In this document: piece after piece, positions 8,851 through 17,499 of the stretch
How positions within the stretch are numbered: the stretch's first letter is position 1
Layout of the letters: every line of letters starts with the position of its first letter
Translations under genes and position numbers: made by a program
Notes under the pieces: generated by a model
What the model saw: only the letters and a program-made list of their open reading frames with translations
What the model was told of the DNA's origin: nothing
Databases searched by the model: none
Origin: Actinomyces radicidentis
GTDB lineage: Bacteria; Actinomycetota; Actinomycetes; Actinomycetales; Actinomycetaceae
NCBI RefSeq assembly: GCF_001553565.1
Contig: NZ_CP014228.1
Location: 434,001-498,000 of the forward strand
DNA: 64,000 nt
Reading direction: 5' to 3'

Positions 8851-9717
8851 TCAGTAGCCGGCCATCTCCTCGAGGCGACGGATGCGCTGGTCCATCGGCG
8901 GGTGCGTGGAGAACAGGTTCCTCGCGCGCCCGAAGGGGTTGGCGATCATCATGGCGCTCACGGGCTCGGCCTTGGGGTCCTGGGCCATGGGACGCGCGGC
9001 GACGCCCGTCTCGAGCTTGCGCAGGGCGGAGGCCAGCGCCAGCGGGTCGTTCGTGAGGACGGCGCCGTCGTGGTCGGCGTCGTACTCGCGGGTGCGGGAG
9101 ACGGCGAGCTGCGTGATGGTCGCGGCGAGCGGCGCGAGGAGAGCGAGCAGGATGAGCGCGATCGCGTTGCCCTCGCGGCGGTCGCGGCCGCCTCCCCCGA
9201 ACCACAGGACCATCGAGGAGATGCTCGAGATGATGCCGGCGATGCCCGCGGCGACCGAGCCGGTGAGGATGTCCCTGTTGTAGACGTGGGAGAGCTCGTG
9301 GCCGAGGACGCCGCGCAGCTCGCGCTCGTCGAGGAGCTGGAGGATGCCCTGGGTGCAGCACACGGCCGCGTGCTCCGGGTCGCGGCCCGTGGCGAAGGCG
9401 TTCGGGCTCATCGTCGGCGCGACGTAGAGGCGCGGCATGGGCTGGCCCGCGCTCGCGGAGAGCTCGCGGACGACGGCGTACATGACGGGGGCCTGGGCCG
9501 GGGACACCTCGACGGCGCCCATCGAACGCACGGCGAGGCGGTCCGAGTTCCAGTAGGAGTAGGCCGTCTGGACGATGCCGATGATCGGCATGATGAAGAG
9601 CCACACCGAGGAGCCGGTGCCCTCGGCGAGCAGCCAGCCGATGATGAGGAGAAGGCCCCACAGGCCGCCCATGAGCGCGGCCGTCTTGAGCCCGTTGTGA
9701 TGGTTGGTCCCCGTCAT
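8851..9717 (-). CDS. htpX: HtpX-type membrane M48 zinc metalloprotease
   Basis: This 288-residue protease has two N-terminal membrane segments (about residues 12-31 and 36-55), the zinc motif HELSH at 140-144 and two further hydrophobic segments near 155-200. The SRTREYDAD motif supplies the third zinc ligand. This is the HtpX layout, in which the catalytic domain faces the cytoplasm and degrades damaged membrane proteins. Length is typical. It stands alone between the yajQ terminator and a GNAT gene on the same strand. Confidence 0.95.
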   Translation of the reverse strand: MTGTNHHNGLKTAALMGGLWGLLLIIGWLLAEGTGSSVWLFIMPIIGIVQTAYSYWNSDRLAVRSMGAVEVSPAQAPVMYAVVRELSASAGQPMPRLYVAPTMSPNAFATGRDPEHAAVCCTQGILQLLDERELRGVLGHELSHVYNRDILTGSVAAGIAGIISSISSMVLWFGGGGRDRREGNAIALILLALLAPLAATITQLAVSRTREYDADHDGAVLTNDPLALASALRKLETGVAARPMAQDPKAEPVSAMMIANPFGRARNLFSTHPPMDQRIRRLEEMAGY

Positions 9718-9858
9718 GGCGCCCAGTGTATGGGCGTCTCCTGTGAGGCGCCTGGGAACGCCGGGCGCCTCTGTGGAGGACCGCCCGCGGCTCCCCTGTC
9801 ACCGACGGGACAGCACGATCCGCGCCGGTGCGGCGTGGAATGGAGGCGGCGGCTGCGC

Positions 9859-10428
9859 TCAGTCCCGCGGGGCCAGCCGGGCCCCGGTGAGACCGCGGTC
9901 GAGGTGGTGGAGCAGCGCCCGGTACTGCTCCTCGGAGAAGGGCGCGCCCTCGGCCTCGCGGACGAGGGGCCAGGACTCGCCGGTCGCGTCCCTGAGCGCG
10001 AGCCCGGTGTCCCGGAAGCCGGCCCGCTCGTAGAAGGCGAGCCGACGGCGCCGCTGCTCGGCGTTCGGGGCGTCAGCGACGACGGGCTCGACGTCGAGGA
10101 CGACCGTGCAGCCCGGGTGGCGCCGCGAGAGCTCGGCCAGGAGCCGGGAGCCGACTCCCCTCCCCCGCGCCGCCGGGTCGACCGCGAGGTAGAACAGGTA
10201 GAGGAGGTCCTCCCCGGGGCGCCGCACGGTCCAGGTGAGAGCGCTCGGGCGCTCGGTTCGCGCGCCGTCCGAGTCGTCGTACCAGGCGATGAGGTCGATG
10301 CCGGGGCGGAGGCTGATGGCGTGGAGCGCCGCCCAGGGCAGCCGCTCGGAGTCCGGGAAGGCCTCGCGGTAGACGCGTCGGGCCCACCGGTCGGCCCGGG
10401 TCAGCGGCCGGACGCGGCGGGTGCGCAT
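9859..10428 (-). CDS. GNAT-family N-acetyltransferase
   Basis: The 189-residue protein carries the acetyl-CoA loop AVDPAARGRGVGSRLLAEL (motif A), followed by VVLDVEP and FYERAGFRDTG (motif B), the GNAT fold. The acceptor substrate is not identifiable. The ATG at 10428 (MRTRRVRPLTRAD) was chosen because the fold starts immediately after it. A 40-residue upstream extension is Arg/Gly-rich and unlike the family. Confidence 0.85.
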   Translation of the reverse strand: MRTRRVRPLTRADRWARRVYREAFPDSERLPWAALHAISLRPGIDLIAWYDDSDGARTERPSALTWTVRRPGEDLLYLFYLAVDPAARGRGVGSRLLAELSRRHPGCTVVLDVEPVVADAPNAEQRRRRLAFYERAGFRDTGLALRDATGESWPLVREAEGAPFSEEQYRALLHHLDRGLTGARLAPRD

Positions 10429-10556
10429 CAGGTCCGGTCCGCGCTCAGGACCACTCCGGGCAACGGCGCCATCCCTAACAGACCTAGCCGTCGGTATCTG
10501 CTCACGACGGCGGCGATCGCCTTGTCCCGATGTGATACCCCGTGTCATCGCAGCGT

Positions 10557-11144
10557 CTATCTCCTCTTGGCGACCTTTCGCGCTCCCAGAGCGAGAGCGA
10601 GGAATCGGAGATAGGACGCCTCGCCCTCACGCAGGAGCTGCTCGGTCAGCACCAGGAGCCGCCCGGCCACCTCTGTGTACATCACGGTCTCCCGCTTTGA
10701 GGGCTTGACCATGACGTCATAGTCAGCGTCCGTACGCGCACTGTGAAGGTCGATCAAGCTCTGACAAACCTCCGCAAGCCTCGGGTCGACGAGCCCGCGA
10801 GGAGCCAACCCCGGATGGACCGGTTTGGACGAGTTATTCGCTAGAGCGACGACGTCTTCGCACAGTCCGACAAGATCCGTATGAGTGATCCATCGGGCCA
10901 CCTGCGCGTGAGCCGTAGACCACCCCAGACGACCGGAGTACCAATCGTCACCCTGGATCAGGCACTGAGCCGCGTGTTTGCTGAGCTGATGGAACGCCAC
11001 ATAGTACGACGCGCTGATAGCGCGCCGAAGGTCTGCGGTTCGCGGGTTACCACGGCCGCTCGGAAGAAGGCTCTTCGCGTGCGCGAGCAGTAGCTCCGGG
11101 GTGAGATCAGCAGCGCGGTGCGACGGGAACTGACTGCTCGTCAC
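10557..11144 (-). CDS. HEPN-like protein of a two-gene unit
   Basis: The 195-residue, helix-rich protein contains DLRRAISASYYVAFHQL near residues 39-55, the helix typical of HEPN domains, and RTDADYD near 138-144, which resembles the conserved (R)xxADY element. A clear Rx4-6H RNase motif is not obvious, so nuclease activity is uncertain. It begins with a GTG that overlaps the TGA of the upstream small gene, so the two are translationally coupled. It ends in TAG, and its base composition is lower in GC than its neighbours, both hinting at acquisition. HEPN proteins are often toxins or defence effectors; here that is inference. Confidence 0.6.
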   Translation of the reverse strand: MTSSQFPSHRAADLTPELLLAHAKSLLPSGRGNPRTADLRRAISASYYVAFHQLSKHAAQCLIQGDDWYSGRLGWSTAHAQVARWITHTDLVGLCEDVVALANNSSKPVHPGLAPRGLVDPRLAEVCQSLIDLHSARTDADYDVMVKPSKRETVMYTEVAGRLLVLTEQLLREGEASYLRFLALALGARKVAKRR

Positions 11145-11437
11145 GAGCGAACCTCCAGCATGTCCTCATCGGCATCGTGATAGAGAACTCGGAACTGCTC
11201 TCCGATCCCCATGAGCTCACTCGTCCTGGCCCACACGGTTCGCCGGAGCCGAGCCGCCTCATCGACGTCCCAGTCCGTATTCGACTCGCTCGAAAGATAG
11301 ACCCTCACGATAGTGATGACGCCGTCGGGCCAGGCTTCGTCCTCCACCTCGACACGAGCTACGACGAGACTCCCTTCAGTGAGCCCCTGGAGGCGATGCT
11401 GAATCTGCTCATTGCGCGTCAGCTCTTTCGTAGCCAT
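11141..11437 (-). CDS. Small protein coupled to the HEPN gene
   Basis: I do not recognise the family of this 98-residue acidic protein (MATKELTRNEQIQHRLQGL). It has an N-terminal helix followed by predicted strands (DGVITIVRVYLSS, EQFRVLYHDADEDMLEV). The ATG at 11437 follows an AGGG at short distance. It is the first gene of a two-gene unit and overlaps the HEPN gene by four bases, a layout shared with antitoxin-toxin pairs. Which partner would neutralise which cannot be told. Confidence 0.6.
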   Translation of the reverse strand: MATKELTRNEQIQHRLQGLTEGSLVVARVEVEDEAWPDGVITIVRVYLSSESNTDWDVDEAARLRRTVWARTSELMGIGEQFRVLYHDADEDMLEVRS

Positions 11438-11468
11438 GACCCTATGGTCTGCTACGGCTCGGGGACAG

Positions 11469-13043
11469 TCAACCGCGGATGGAGGTTGGAATCTGCTGGG
11501 CGCTTCTGGTCTCCCGTGCCCGCTGTTCCCGAACGACCCGGGCCTCCTCGCGCAGGCCGTCGGGGAGGCGGTGGGCGACGCGCTCGGGGACGCGGTCGGC
11601 ATCGGGCTGGCCGATGAGGTCCTCGGGGACCTCCGTCGAGCAAGAGATCGCCGTCATGGCGTGACGGTCGACGACCTTGACGCGCTCGCGCGGGTGGGAG
11701 TCGCCGCCAGTGACGGTGACCTCGCCGAAGGACTCGCCAAGCTCGCGCTCGTAGGCGTCGAGCAGCTCCCAGCCCTCCCAGGTGGTGAAGGGGACGCCGC
11801 GGGACTCGAGCAGCGCTAGGAGGGCGTCGTGGCCGACCTGCGCCTCGTCATCGGTGTCGGCGTGCAGGAGCCCGGCCTGGGCGTCAGCGACGAGGTTGGA
11901 GACGGTCTCCTGCGCGTCGGACTTGGTGGAGCCGATGAGGCCGACCGGGCCGCGGCGGATCCAGCCGGTCGCGTAGACACCGGTCAGCGGCTGCCCGTCC
12001 TCGCCGATGACGCGGCCGCCCTCGTTGGGCAGGACGTGGCGGAGGTGGTCGAAGGGCAGGCCCTCGATGGGGCTGCCGGCGTAGCCGACGGCGCGGTAGA
12101 CCGCCTGGACGGGCCACTCGCGGTACTCCCCCGTGCCGGAGACGGAGCCGTCGCCGTTGAGGCGGGTGCGCTCGGTGCGCAGGGCGCGGACGTGGCCGGC
12201 GTCGTCGAGGAGGACGGCGTCGGGCGACTGGAAGAGGTGGATGTGGATGGTGCGCGAGGCCGTGAGGTCCTCGGGCTCCTGCATGGCGTAGTTCTCGAGG
12301 GCCTTGACGACCTGGCGCTGCTGGTTGGAGGAGCGCAGGGCCTCCTCGGAGCCCTCGTCGTACTCGAAGTCCTCCTCGTCGACGGTGACGTCGACGTCGG
12401 GCTGCTTGCCGAGCTCGCGCAGCTCGAGCGGGGTGAACTTCACCTGGGCGGGGCCGCGGCGGCCGAAGACGTGGACGTCGGTGACCGGGGAGGCCTTGAG
12501 GGTCTCGGCGACGTTCTCCGGGATCTCGGTGACCATGAGGTCCTCGGGGTGCTTGGCGAGCACGCGGGCGATGTCGAGGCCCACGTTGCCGACGCCGATG
12601 ACGGCGACCTCCCTGGCGGACAGGTCCCAGGTGCGCGGGTGGTCGGGGTGACCGTCGTACCAGGAGACGAAGTCCGCCCCGCCGTAGGACTCGGGGGCGT
12701 CGACGCCGGGGATGTCGAGGGGCTGGTCCGTGTCCGCGCCGGTGGACAGGACGATGGCGTCGTAGTGCTCCTGCAGGTCCGCGACGGTGACGTCGCGGCC
12801 GACCTCGACGTTGCCGATGAGTCGGATGTCGCCGCGCTGCAGGATCTTGTACAGCGCGACGATGATCTGCTTGATGCGCGGGTGGTCCGGGGCGACGCCG
12901 TAGCGCACGAGGCCGTACGGGGCGGGGAGCCGCTCGAAGAGGTCGATGCTCACGTCCAGGCCCGACTTCGACAGGATGTCCGAGGCGTAGATGCCTGCGG
13001 GACCGGCTCCGATGACGGCGACACTGAGAGGACGTGCGTTCAC
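11469..13043 (-). CDS. fprA: FprA-type NADPH-ferredoxin reductase
   Basis: This flavoprotein belongs to the adrenodoxin-reductase-like FprA family, which moves electrons between NADPH and ferredoxin. It has an N-terminal FAD motif (GAGPAGIYASDIL), the YGLVRYGVAPDHP signature, a second dinucleotide motif GVGNVGLDIARVL and the GWIRRGPVGLIGSTKSDAQET flavin segment. The GTG at 13043 gives 524 residues. A TTG 33 bases further up is also in frame but lacks a ribosome site. The usual C-terminus ends near ERVKVVDRHAMTAIS. Here the frame continues for about 57 Arg/Glu-rich residues that look like untranslated-type sequence, so a lost stop is possible. Confidence 0.88.
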   Translation of the reverse strand: MNARPLSVAVIGAGPAGIYASDILSKSGLDVSIDLFERLPAPYGLVRYGVAPDHPRIKQIIVALYKILQRGDIRLIGNVEVGRDVTVADLQEHYDAIVLSTGADTDQPLDIPGVDAPESYGGADFVSWYDGHPDHPRTWDLSAREVAVIGVGNVGLDIARVLAKHPEDLMVTEIPENVAETLKASPVTDVHVFGRRGPAQVKFTPLELRELGKQPDVDVTVDEEDFEYDEGSEEALRSSNQQRQVVKALENYAMQEPEDLTASRTIHIHLFQSPDAVLLDDAGHVRALRTERTRLNGDGSVSGTGEYREWPVQAVYRAVGYAGSPIEGLPFDHLRHVLPNEGGRVIGEDGQPLTGVYATGWIRRGPVGLIGSTKSDAQETVSNLVADAQAGLLHADTDDEAQVGHDALLALLESRGVPFTTWEGWELLDAYERELGESFGEVTVTGGDSHPRERVKVVDRHAMTAISCSTEVPEDLIGQPDADRVPERVAHRLPDGLREEARVVREQRARETRSAQQIPTSIRG

Positions 13044-13172
13044 TGCTCTTCGTTCCTGTTGTGACTGTTGGGACAAGCGGTCGCGGCGGAGGCCGGGACC
13101 GTGTCAGGACAGTGTATGGGCCTCACGCCGGGACGCACCGAGCCGTCCACCAACGGGTCGCCTCACGAGCAC

Positions 13173-13205
13173 GGAGCCGCCGTCCCGTGGTGGGACGGCG
13201 GCTCC
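13173..13205. terminator. Hairpin terminator of the nuo operon
   Basis: Fourteen-base perfect arms (GGAGCCGCCGTCCC at 13173-13186 and its complement at 13192-13205) enclose GTGGT, just behind the last gene of the operon and before fprA. Confidence 0.85.
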
Positions 13206-13263
13206 AGTGGACTGACGGTACCGAGCGCTGCGACTCGGCCGCGGCTCCTCGCGCAGGCGCTTC

Positions 13264-14364
13264 TCAGGCGGCCCGGTCGACGAGGACGCGGGCGAACTCC
13301 TCCATGCCCTCGCGCACGAGGACGACCCGCTCGCGGGCGTCGGAGACCGCGGCCTCGACGACATCGGGCTCGGCGTCGGCGAGCCGCTCGCGCGTGCCCG
13401 CGACCACGGCCGCCTCGAGGCCGGCGAGCAGGTCGACCGCCTCCTGGGCCCACTGGGTCGCCATGGCGCGGGTGCGCTCGAGGACGGGGTGGACGCGGAG
13501 CCGGTCGACGACGTCGGCGAGGACGGCGTCGTCGGCGAGGTCGCCGGTGGACAGGGCGGAGAGGATCGACTGGCCCGCGGCGTCGAGCTCGCCGGCGGCG
13601 AGGGCCTGGCGCAGGAGCAGGACGGGCATGGTGTCGACGCCCTCGCGCAGGTCCGTGCCGGGGGTCTTGCCGGTGGTGGCGGAGTCGCTCGTGAGGTCGA
13701 TGACGTCGTCGGCGAGCTGGAAGGCGACGCCGATCTTCTCGCCGAACTCCTCGACGATCCGCTCGGTCTCCGCCCCGCCGCCGGTGAGCATGACGCCGTA
13801 GCGGGCGGAGACGGCGATGAGGGAGCCGGTCTTGTCCGCGAGGACGTCGATGTAGTGCTCGACGGGGTCCGTCCCGGCCGGGCGGGGCAGGGTCTCGTGG
13901 AGCTGGCCCATGCACAGGCGCTCGAAGGTCTTCGCGTGGGCGAGCACGGCCTGGGGGCCGAGGGCCGCGACGAGCTGGGAGGCGCGGGCGACGAGGACGT
14001 CACCCGTGAGGATGGCGGCGGAGTTGCCCCACACGGTCTGGGCGCTGGGGGCGCCGCGTCGCAGCGGGGCGTCGTCCATGACGTCGTCGTGGTAGAGCGT
14101 CGCGATGTGCGTGAGCTCGACGGCCACGCCGGCGTCCCGGACCTGCTCCCCCGTGGCGAGGGCGGGGTCGCCCAGCTGCGCGGTGAGCAGGGTGAGGACC
14201 GGACGGAGCCTCTTCCCGCCGGCCTGCGCGAGGTGCGAGGTGGGCGGGTTGATGGTCTCGTCGGCGTTGTTGACGACCTCGAGCAGCCGGGTCTCAACGG
14301 CATCGAGGGCCGGAGAGATCCGGCCCTCGAGCTCAGGGGTGTCCAGCGGGAGCGGTCCGATCAC
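13264..14364 (-). CDS. Polyprenyl (menaquinone side chain) diphosphate synthase
   Basis: The 366-residue protein is a trans-prenyltransferase with both aspartate-rich motifs: HDDVMDDAPLRRG and QLADDVIDLT. GGKRLRPVL near the N-terminus is the third signature. These enzymes extend farnesyl diphosphate with isopentenyl diphosphate; the product length (hepta- to nonaprenyl) cannot be read directly. It starts at a GTG overlapping the nuoN stop and is the last gene of the operon that starts with a menaquinone reductase-like gene. The side chain therefore most likely serves menaquinone. Confidence 0.92.
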   Translation of the reverse strand: MIGPLPLDTPELEGRISPALDAVETRLLEVVNNADETINPPTSHLAQAGGKRLRPVLTLLTAQLGDPALATGEQVRDAGVAVELTHIATLYHDDVMDDAPLRRGAPSAQTVWGNSAAILTGDVLVARASQLVAALGPQAVLAHAKTFERLCMGQLHETLPRPAGTDPVEHYIDVLADKTGSLIAVSARYGVMLTGGGAETERIVEEFGEKIGVAFQLADDVIDLTSDSATTGKTPGTDLREGVDTMPVLLLRQALAAGELDAAGQSILSALSTGDLADDAVLADVVDRLRVHPVLERTRAMATQWAQEAVDLLAGLEAAVVAGTRERLADAEPDVVEAAVSDARERVVLVREGMEEFARVLVDRAA

Positions 14365-15920
14365 GGGACGAGCATAGCGGCGTTGCCCAGGGCGGTCAGA
14401 ACCACCTGGGGCAGGACGCCGAGGACGATCGTGAGGATGACGGCGAGCGCGACCGCGGTCGTGATAAGGCCGTCGGAGCGCACGATGACCGTGGCCTCCT
14501 CCGGGTCGCGGAAGAACATGAGCACGATGAGGCGCATGTAGAAGAACGCGGTGATCATCGAGGAGATGACCGCGGCGACGACGAGCCAGGAGGCACCGCC
14601 CTGGACACCGGCGATGAAGAGCTCGAACTTCCCGATGAAGCCCGCGGTGAGCGGGATGCCCGCGAAGGACAGGAGGAAGAGCGTCATCGCGCCGGCGAGC
14701 CACGGGGAGCGCTTGCCGAGTCCCCGCCAGGAGTCGAGGTCGGTGGCCTCGGCGCCGGCGGCGCCCTCGTGGCTCTGGCGGACCAGGCCGACGACCGCGA
14801 AGGCGCCGACCGTGGAGACGCCGTAGGCGAGGGCGTAGAAGAGGATGGCCCGCACGCCCATGCCGTTGAAGGCGATGACGCCGATGAGCATGTAGCCGGC
14901 GTGGGCGATGGCGGAGTAGGCGAGCATGCGCTTGACGTCGCCCTGGACGACGCCGACGAAGGTGCCGACGACCATCGTGAGGACGGCGACCGTCCACAGG
15001 AACGGCGCCAGGTCCCAGCCGAGGTTGCCGGCGACGACGTAGTAGAAGCGCACGAGCGCGAGAAAGGCGGTGGCCTTGACGCCGGCCGCCATGAAGGCGG
15101 TGACCGGGGTCGGGGCGCCCTGGTACACGTCCGGGCTCCAGGCGTGGAACGGGGCGGCCGCGATCTTGAACAGGAGGCCGATCGTCACGAGGGCGATGCC
15201 CGCCAGGGCGAGCCAGTCCATGCCGGAGACGCCGCCGGTCTGGACGGCGGTGGCGATGCCCGCGTAGTCGACGGCGTCGGAGAAGCCGTAGAGGAAGGCG
15301 GAGCCCATGAGGAGGAAGGCCGAGGCGAAGGCGCCCAGCAGGAAGTACTTCAGCGCGGCCTCCTGGGACAGGAGGCGGCGGTGCCGGGCCGTGGCCGCCA
15401 TGATGTACAGCGGCAGGGAGACGAGCTCGAGCATGACGAAGAGGCTGATGAGGTCGTTGGCGACCGGGAACAGCATCATGCCGGCGAGCGAGAAGAGCGT
15501 CAGCGGGAAGACCTCGGTGGAGACCCAGCCGGCGTGGAGGGACTCGGTCTCCTCGGCGGAGCCGGGGCGGTCCGCGGGCTGGGCGGCGAAGAATCCCTCG
15601 CCCGTGGAGGTGCGGTCCGCGATGACGAGCAGCGAGAGCAGCCCGATGACGAGGAGGACGCCCTGGGCGGCGACGGCGAAGGGGTCCTCGGCGAAGCCGG
15701 TGGAGAGGGTGTCGGCGCCGTCGTGGCGGATGACGCCCCAGCGGGCGGCGAGCGCGACGCCCGAGCCGAGGACGGCGAGGAGCGACAGGACGGTCTGCAC
15801 ACCGTGGCGCGCCCTGCGGGGCACGAAGGCCTCGATGAGGACGCCGAGGACGCCGGCGCCCAGGATGATGATGACCGGGGTGAGGCCGGCCCAGTTGATG
15901 GTCGGGGCGGTGAAGCTCAC
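14361..15920 (-). CDS. nuoN: NADH-quinone oxidoreductase subunit N
   Basis: The 519-residue antiporter-like membrane subunit of complex I has about fourteen hydrophobic segments. It shows the family motif in ALKYFLLGAFASAFLLMG and the lysine-bearing LFKIAAAPFHAWSPDVYQGAPTPVTAFMA that lines the proton channel. The GTG start overlaps the nuoM TGA, and its own TGA overlaps the prenyl synthase GTG. Confidence 0.97.
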   Translation of the reverse strand: MSFTAPTINWAGLTPVIIILGAGVLGVLIEAFVPRRARHGVQTVLSLLAVLGSGVALAARWGVIRHDGADTLSTGFAEDPFAVAAQGVLLVIGLLSLLVIADRTSTGEGFFAAQPADRPGSAEETESLHAGWVSTEVFPLTLFSLAGMMLFPVANDLISLFVMLELVSLPLYIMAATARHRRLLSQEAALKYFLLGAFASAFLLMGSAFLYGFSDAVDYAGIATAVQTGGVSGMDWLALAGIALVTIGLLFKIAAAPFHAWSPDVYQGAPTPVTAFMAAGVKATAFLALVRFYYVVAGNLGWDLAPFLWTVAVLTMVVGTFVGVVQGDVKRMLAYSAIAHAGYMLIGVIAFNGMGVRAILFYALAYGVSTVGAFAVVGLVRQSHEGAAGAEATDLDSWRGLGKRSPWLAGAMTLFLLSFAGIPLTAGFIGKFELFIAGVQGGASWLVVAAVISSMITAFFYMRLIVLMFFRDPEEATVIVRSDGLITTAVALAVILTIVLGVLPQVVLTALGNAAMLVP

Positions 15921-17485
15921 TTGGTGATCCCTTCCTGAGCGGTGGGGGCGATGACGGCGGAGGCCGCCGCGTCACCGGAGGTGGTGCTGGTCGTCTGGGC
16001 GACGTCCTCGGCGACGCCGTCGACGGCGTCGGTGAGGAAGGCCGGGGCGAAGCCGAGCACGAGCATGGCGGCGATGACCGGGACGACGACGATCTTCTCG
16101 CGCAGGTCCATGTCGCCGCGCTGGGCGACCCGCTCCGTCCAGGCCCTCGTGGGCGCGCCGGTGAAGACGCGCTGGTAGGGCAGGAGGACGTAGACAGCGG
16201 CGATGATGACGCCGAGGACGGCGAAGATCCCGAGGACCACGGAGACCGAGAAGGTGCCCGTGAGGACCATCCACTCGGGGACGAAGCCGGACAGGCCGGG
16301 CAGCGCGATCGAGGCGAGGCCGGAGACGAGCCAGGTGCCCGCGACGAGCGGGAGGACGCGGGCCATGCCGCCGAGCTCGGAGATCCGGACGGTGCCGGTG
16401 CGGCGGGCGAGGAAGCCCGTCACGAGGTAGAGGCCCGCGATCGACAGGCCGTGGGCGACCATGTAGACCATGGCGCCGGTGGCGGCGACCTGGCTGCCGA
16501 TGAAGATGCCCAGCACCATGAAGCCGAAGTGGCTGATCGAGGTGTAGGAGATGAGGCGGTACAGGTTGTCCTGCGCGACGGCGGCGAGCGCCCCGTAGAG
16601 GATCGAGATGACCGCGAGGACCATGATCGGGGTCGCGGCCCAGCGCGAGGCCTCGGGGAAGAGCGGCAGGACCAGGGTGATCATGCCGAAGGTGCCGATC
16701 TTGTCCAGGATGCCGATGAGCAGGACCGAGGTGCCCGGGGTCGCCTGCTCGGCGGTGTCGGGCAGCCAGGTGTGGACCGGGAACATCGGGGCCTTGATCG
16801 CGAAGGCGATGAAGAGACTGAGGAACATGATCCGCTGCGTCGACTGCGAGGCGGTGAGCTGGCCGACGAGGCTGGACACCAGGTAGTTGGAGTCGCCGCC
16901 GGGGCCGTACACGTACAGCATGACGACGCCCACCAGCATGACGAGGCCGCCGGCCAGGGAGTACAGGAGGAACTTGAGGGCCGCGCGGTGGCGGTCCGGT
17001 CCGCCGAAGCGCCCGATGAGGAAGTACACCGGCAGCAGCATGGCCTCGAAGCAGATGTAGAAGAGGAAGACGTCCTGCGCCGCGAAGATCACGACGATGA
17101 AGGCCTCGAGGAGGAGGACGAGGGCGGAGAAGCCGCCCTGCCGCTCGGCCTCGACCTCGCCGTGGGAGGCGAGCATGACGATCGGGACGAGGAAGGCCGC
17201 CAGGAGGAGCATGGCCAGGCCGAGGCCGTTGACGCCCAGGGCCCAGGAGATGCCGAGCGCGGGGATCCACGAGTGGGTCTCGGCCAGCTGGACGACGCCT
17301 CCCTGGCCCGCGTCGAACTGCGTCGCGGCGATGACGCCGATGACGAGCTCCGCGAGGGAGAGGACGAGGCCGACGGTGCCGCCGAGGCGGCGCAGCGGCG
17401 GCACGACCCAGAGGAGCAGCGCCCCGACGAGCGGGACGAGCACCATGAGGGTCAGCACGGGGAACGATGCGGTGATGGACTGCAT
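15917..17485 (-). CDS. nuoM: NADH-quinone oxidoreductase subunit M
   Basis: This 522-residue proton-pumping subunit starts at ATG 17485 (MQSITASFPVLTLMVLVPLV). It contains the conserved AIKAPMFPVHTWLPDTAEQATPGTSVLL-type helix with the key lysine and histidine, and LISYTSISHFGFMVLG. The C-terminal tail after the last helix is Asp/Ser/Thr-rich. It lies 14 bases after nuoL and overlaps nuoN by four bases. Confidence 0.97.
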   Translation of the reverse strand: MQSITASFPVLTLMVLVPLVGALLLWVVPPLRRLGGTVGLVLSLAELVIGVIAATQFDAGQGGVVQLAETHSWIPALGISWALGVNGLGLAMLLLAAFLVPIVMLASHGEVEAERQGGFSALVLLLEAFIVVIFAAQDVFLFYICFEAMLLPVYFLIGRFGGPDRHRAALKFLLYSLAGGLVMLVGVVMLYVYGPGGDSNYLVSSLVGQLTASQSTQRIMFLSLFIAFAIKAPMFPVHTWLPDTAEQATPGTSVLLIGILDKIGTFGMITLVLPLFPEASRWAATPIMVLAVISILYGALAAVAQDNLYRLISYTSISHFGFMVLGIFIGSQVAATGAMVYMVAHGLSIAGLYLVTGFLARRTGTVRISELGGMARVLPLVAGTWLVSGLASIALPGLSGFVPEWMVLTGTFSVSVVLGIFAVLGVIIAAVYVLLPYQRVFTGAPTRAWTERVAQRGDMDLREKIVVVPVIAAMLVLGFAPAFLTDAVDGVAEDVAQTTSTTSGDAAASAVIAPTAQEGITK

Positions 17486-17499
17486 GTGGTCGTGTCCTC

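Noticed and set aside
13044-13076. TTG start for FprA at 13076
   Set aside because: There is no ribosome site and the extra residues (Gln/Ser-rich) are outside the fold; the GTG at 13043 is closer to the family start.
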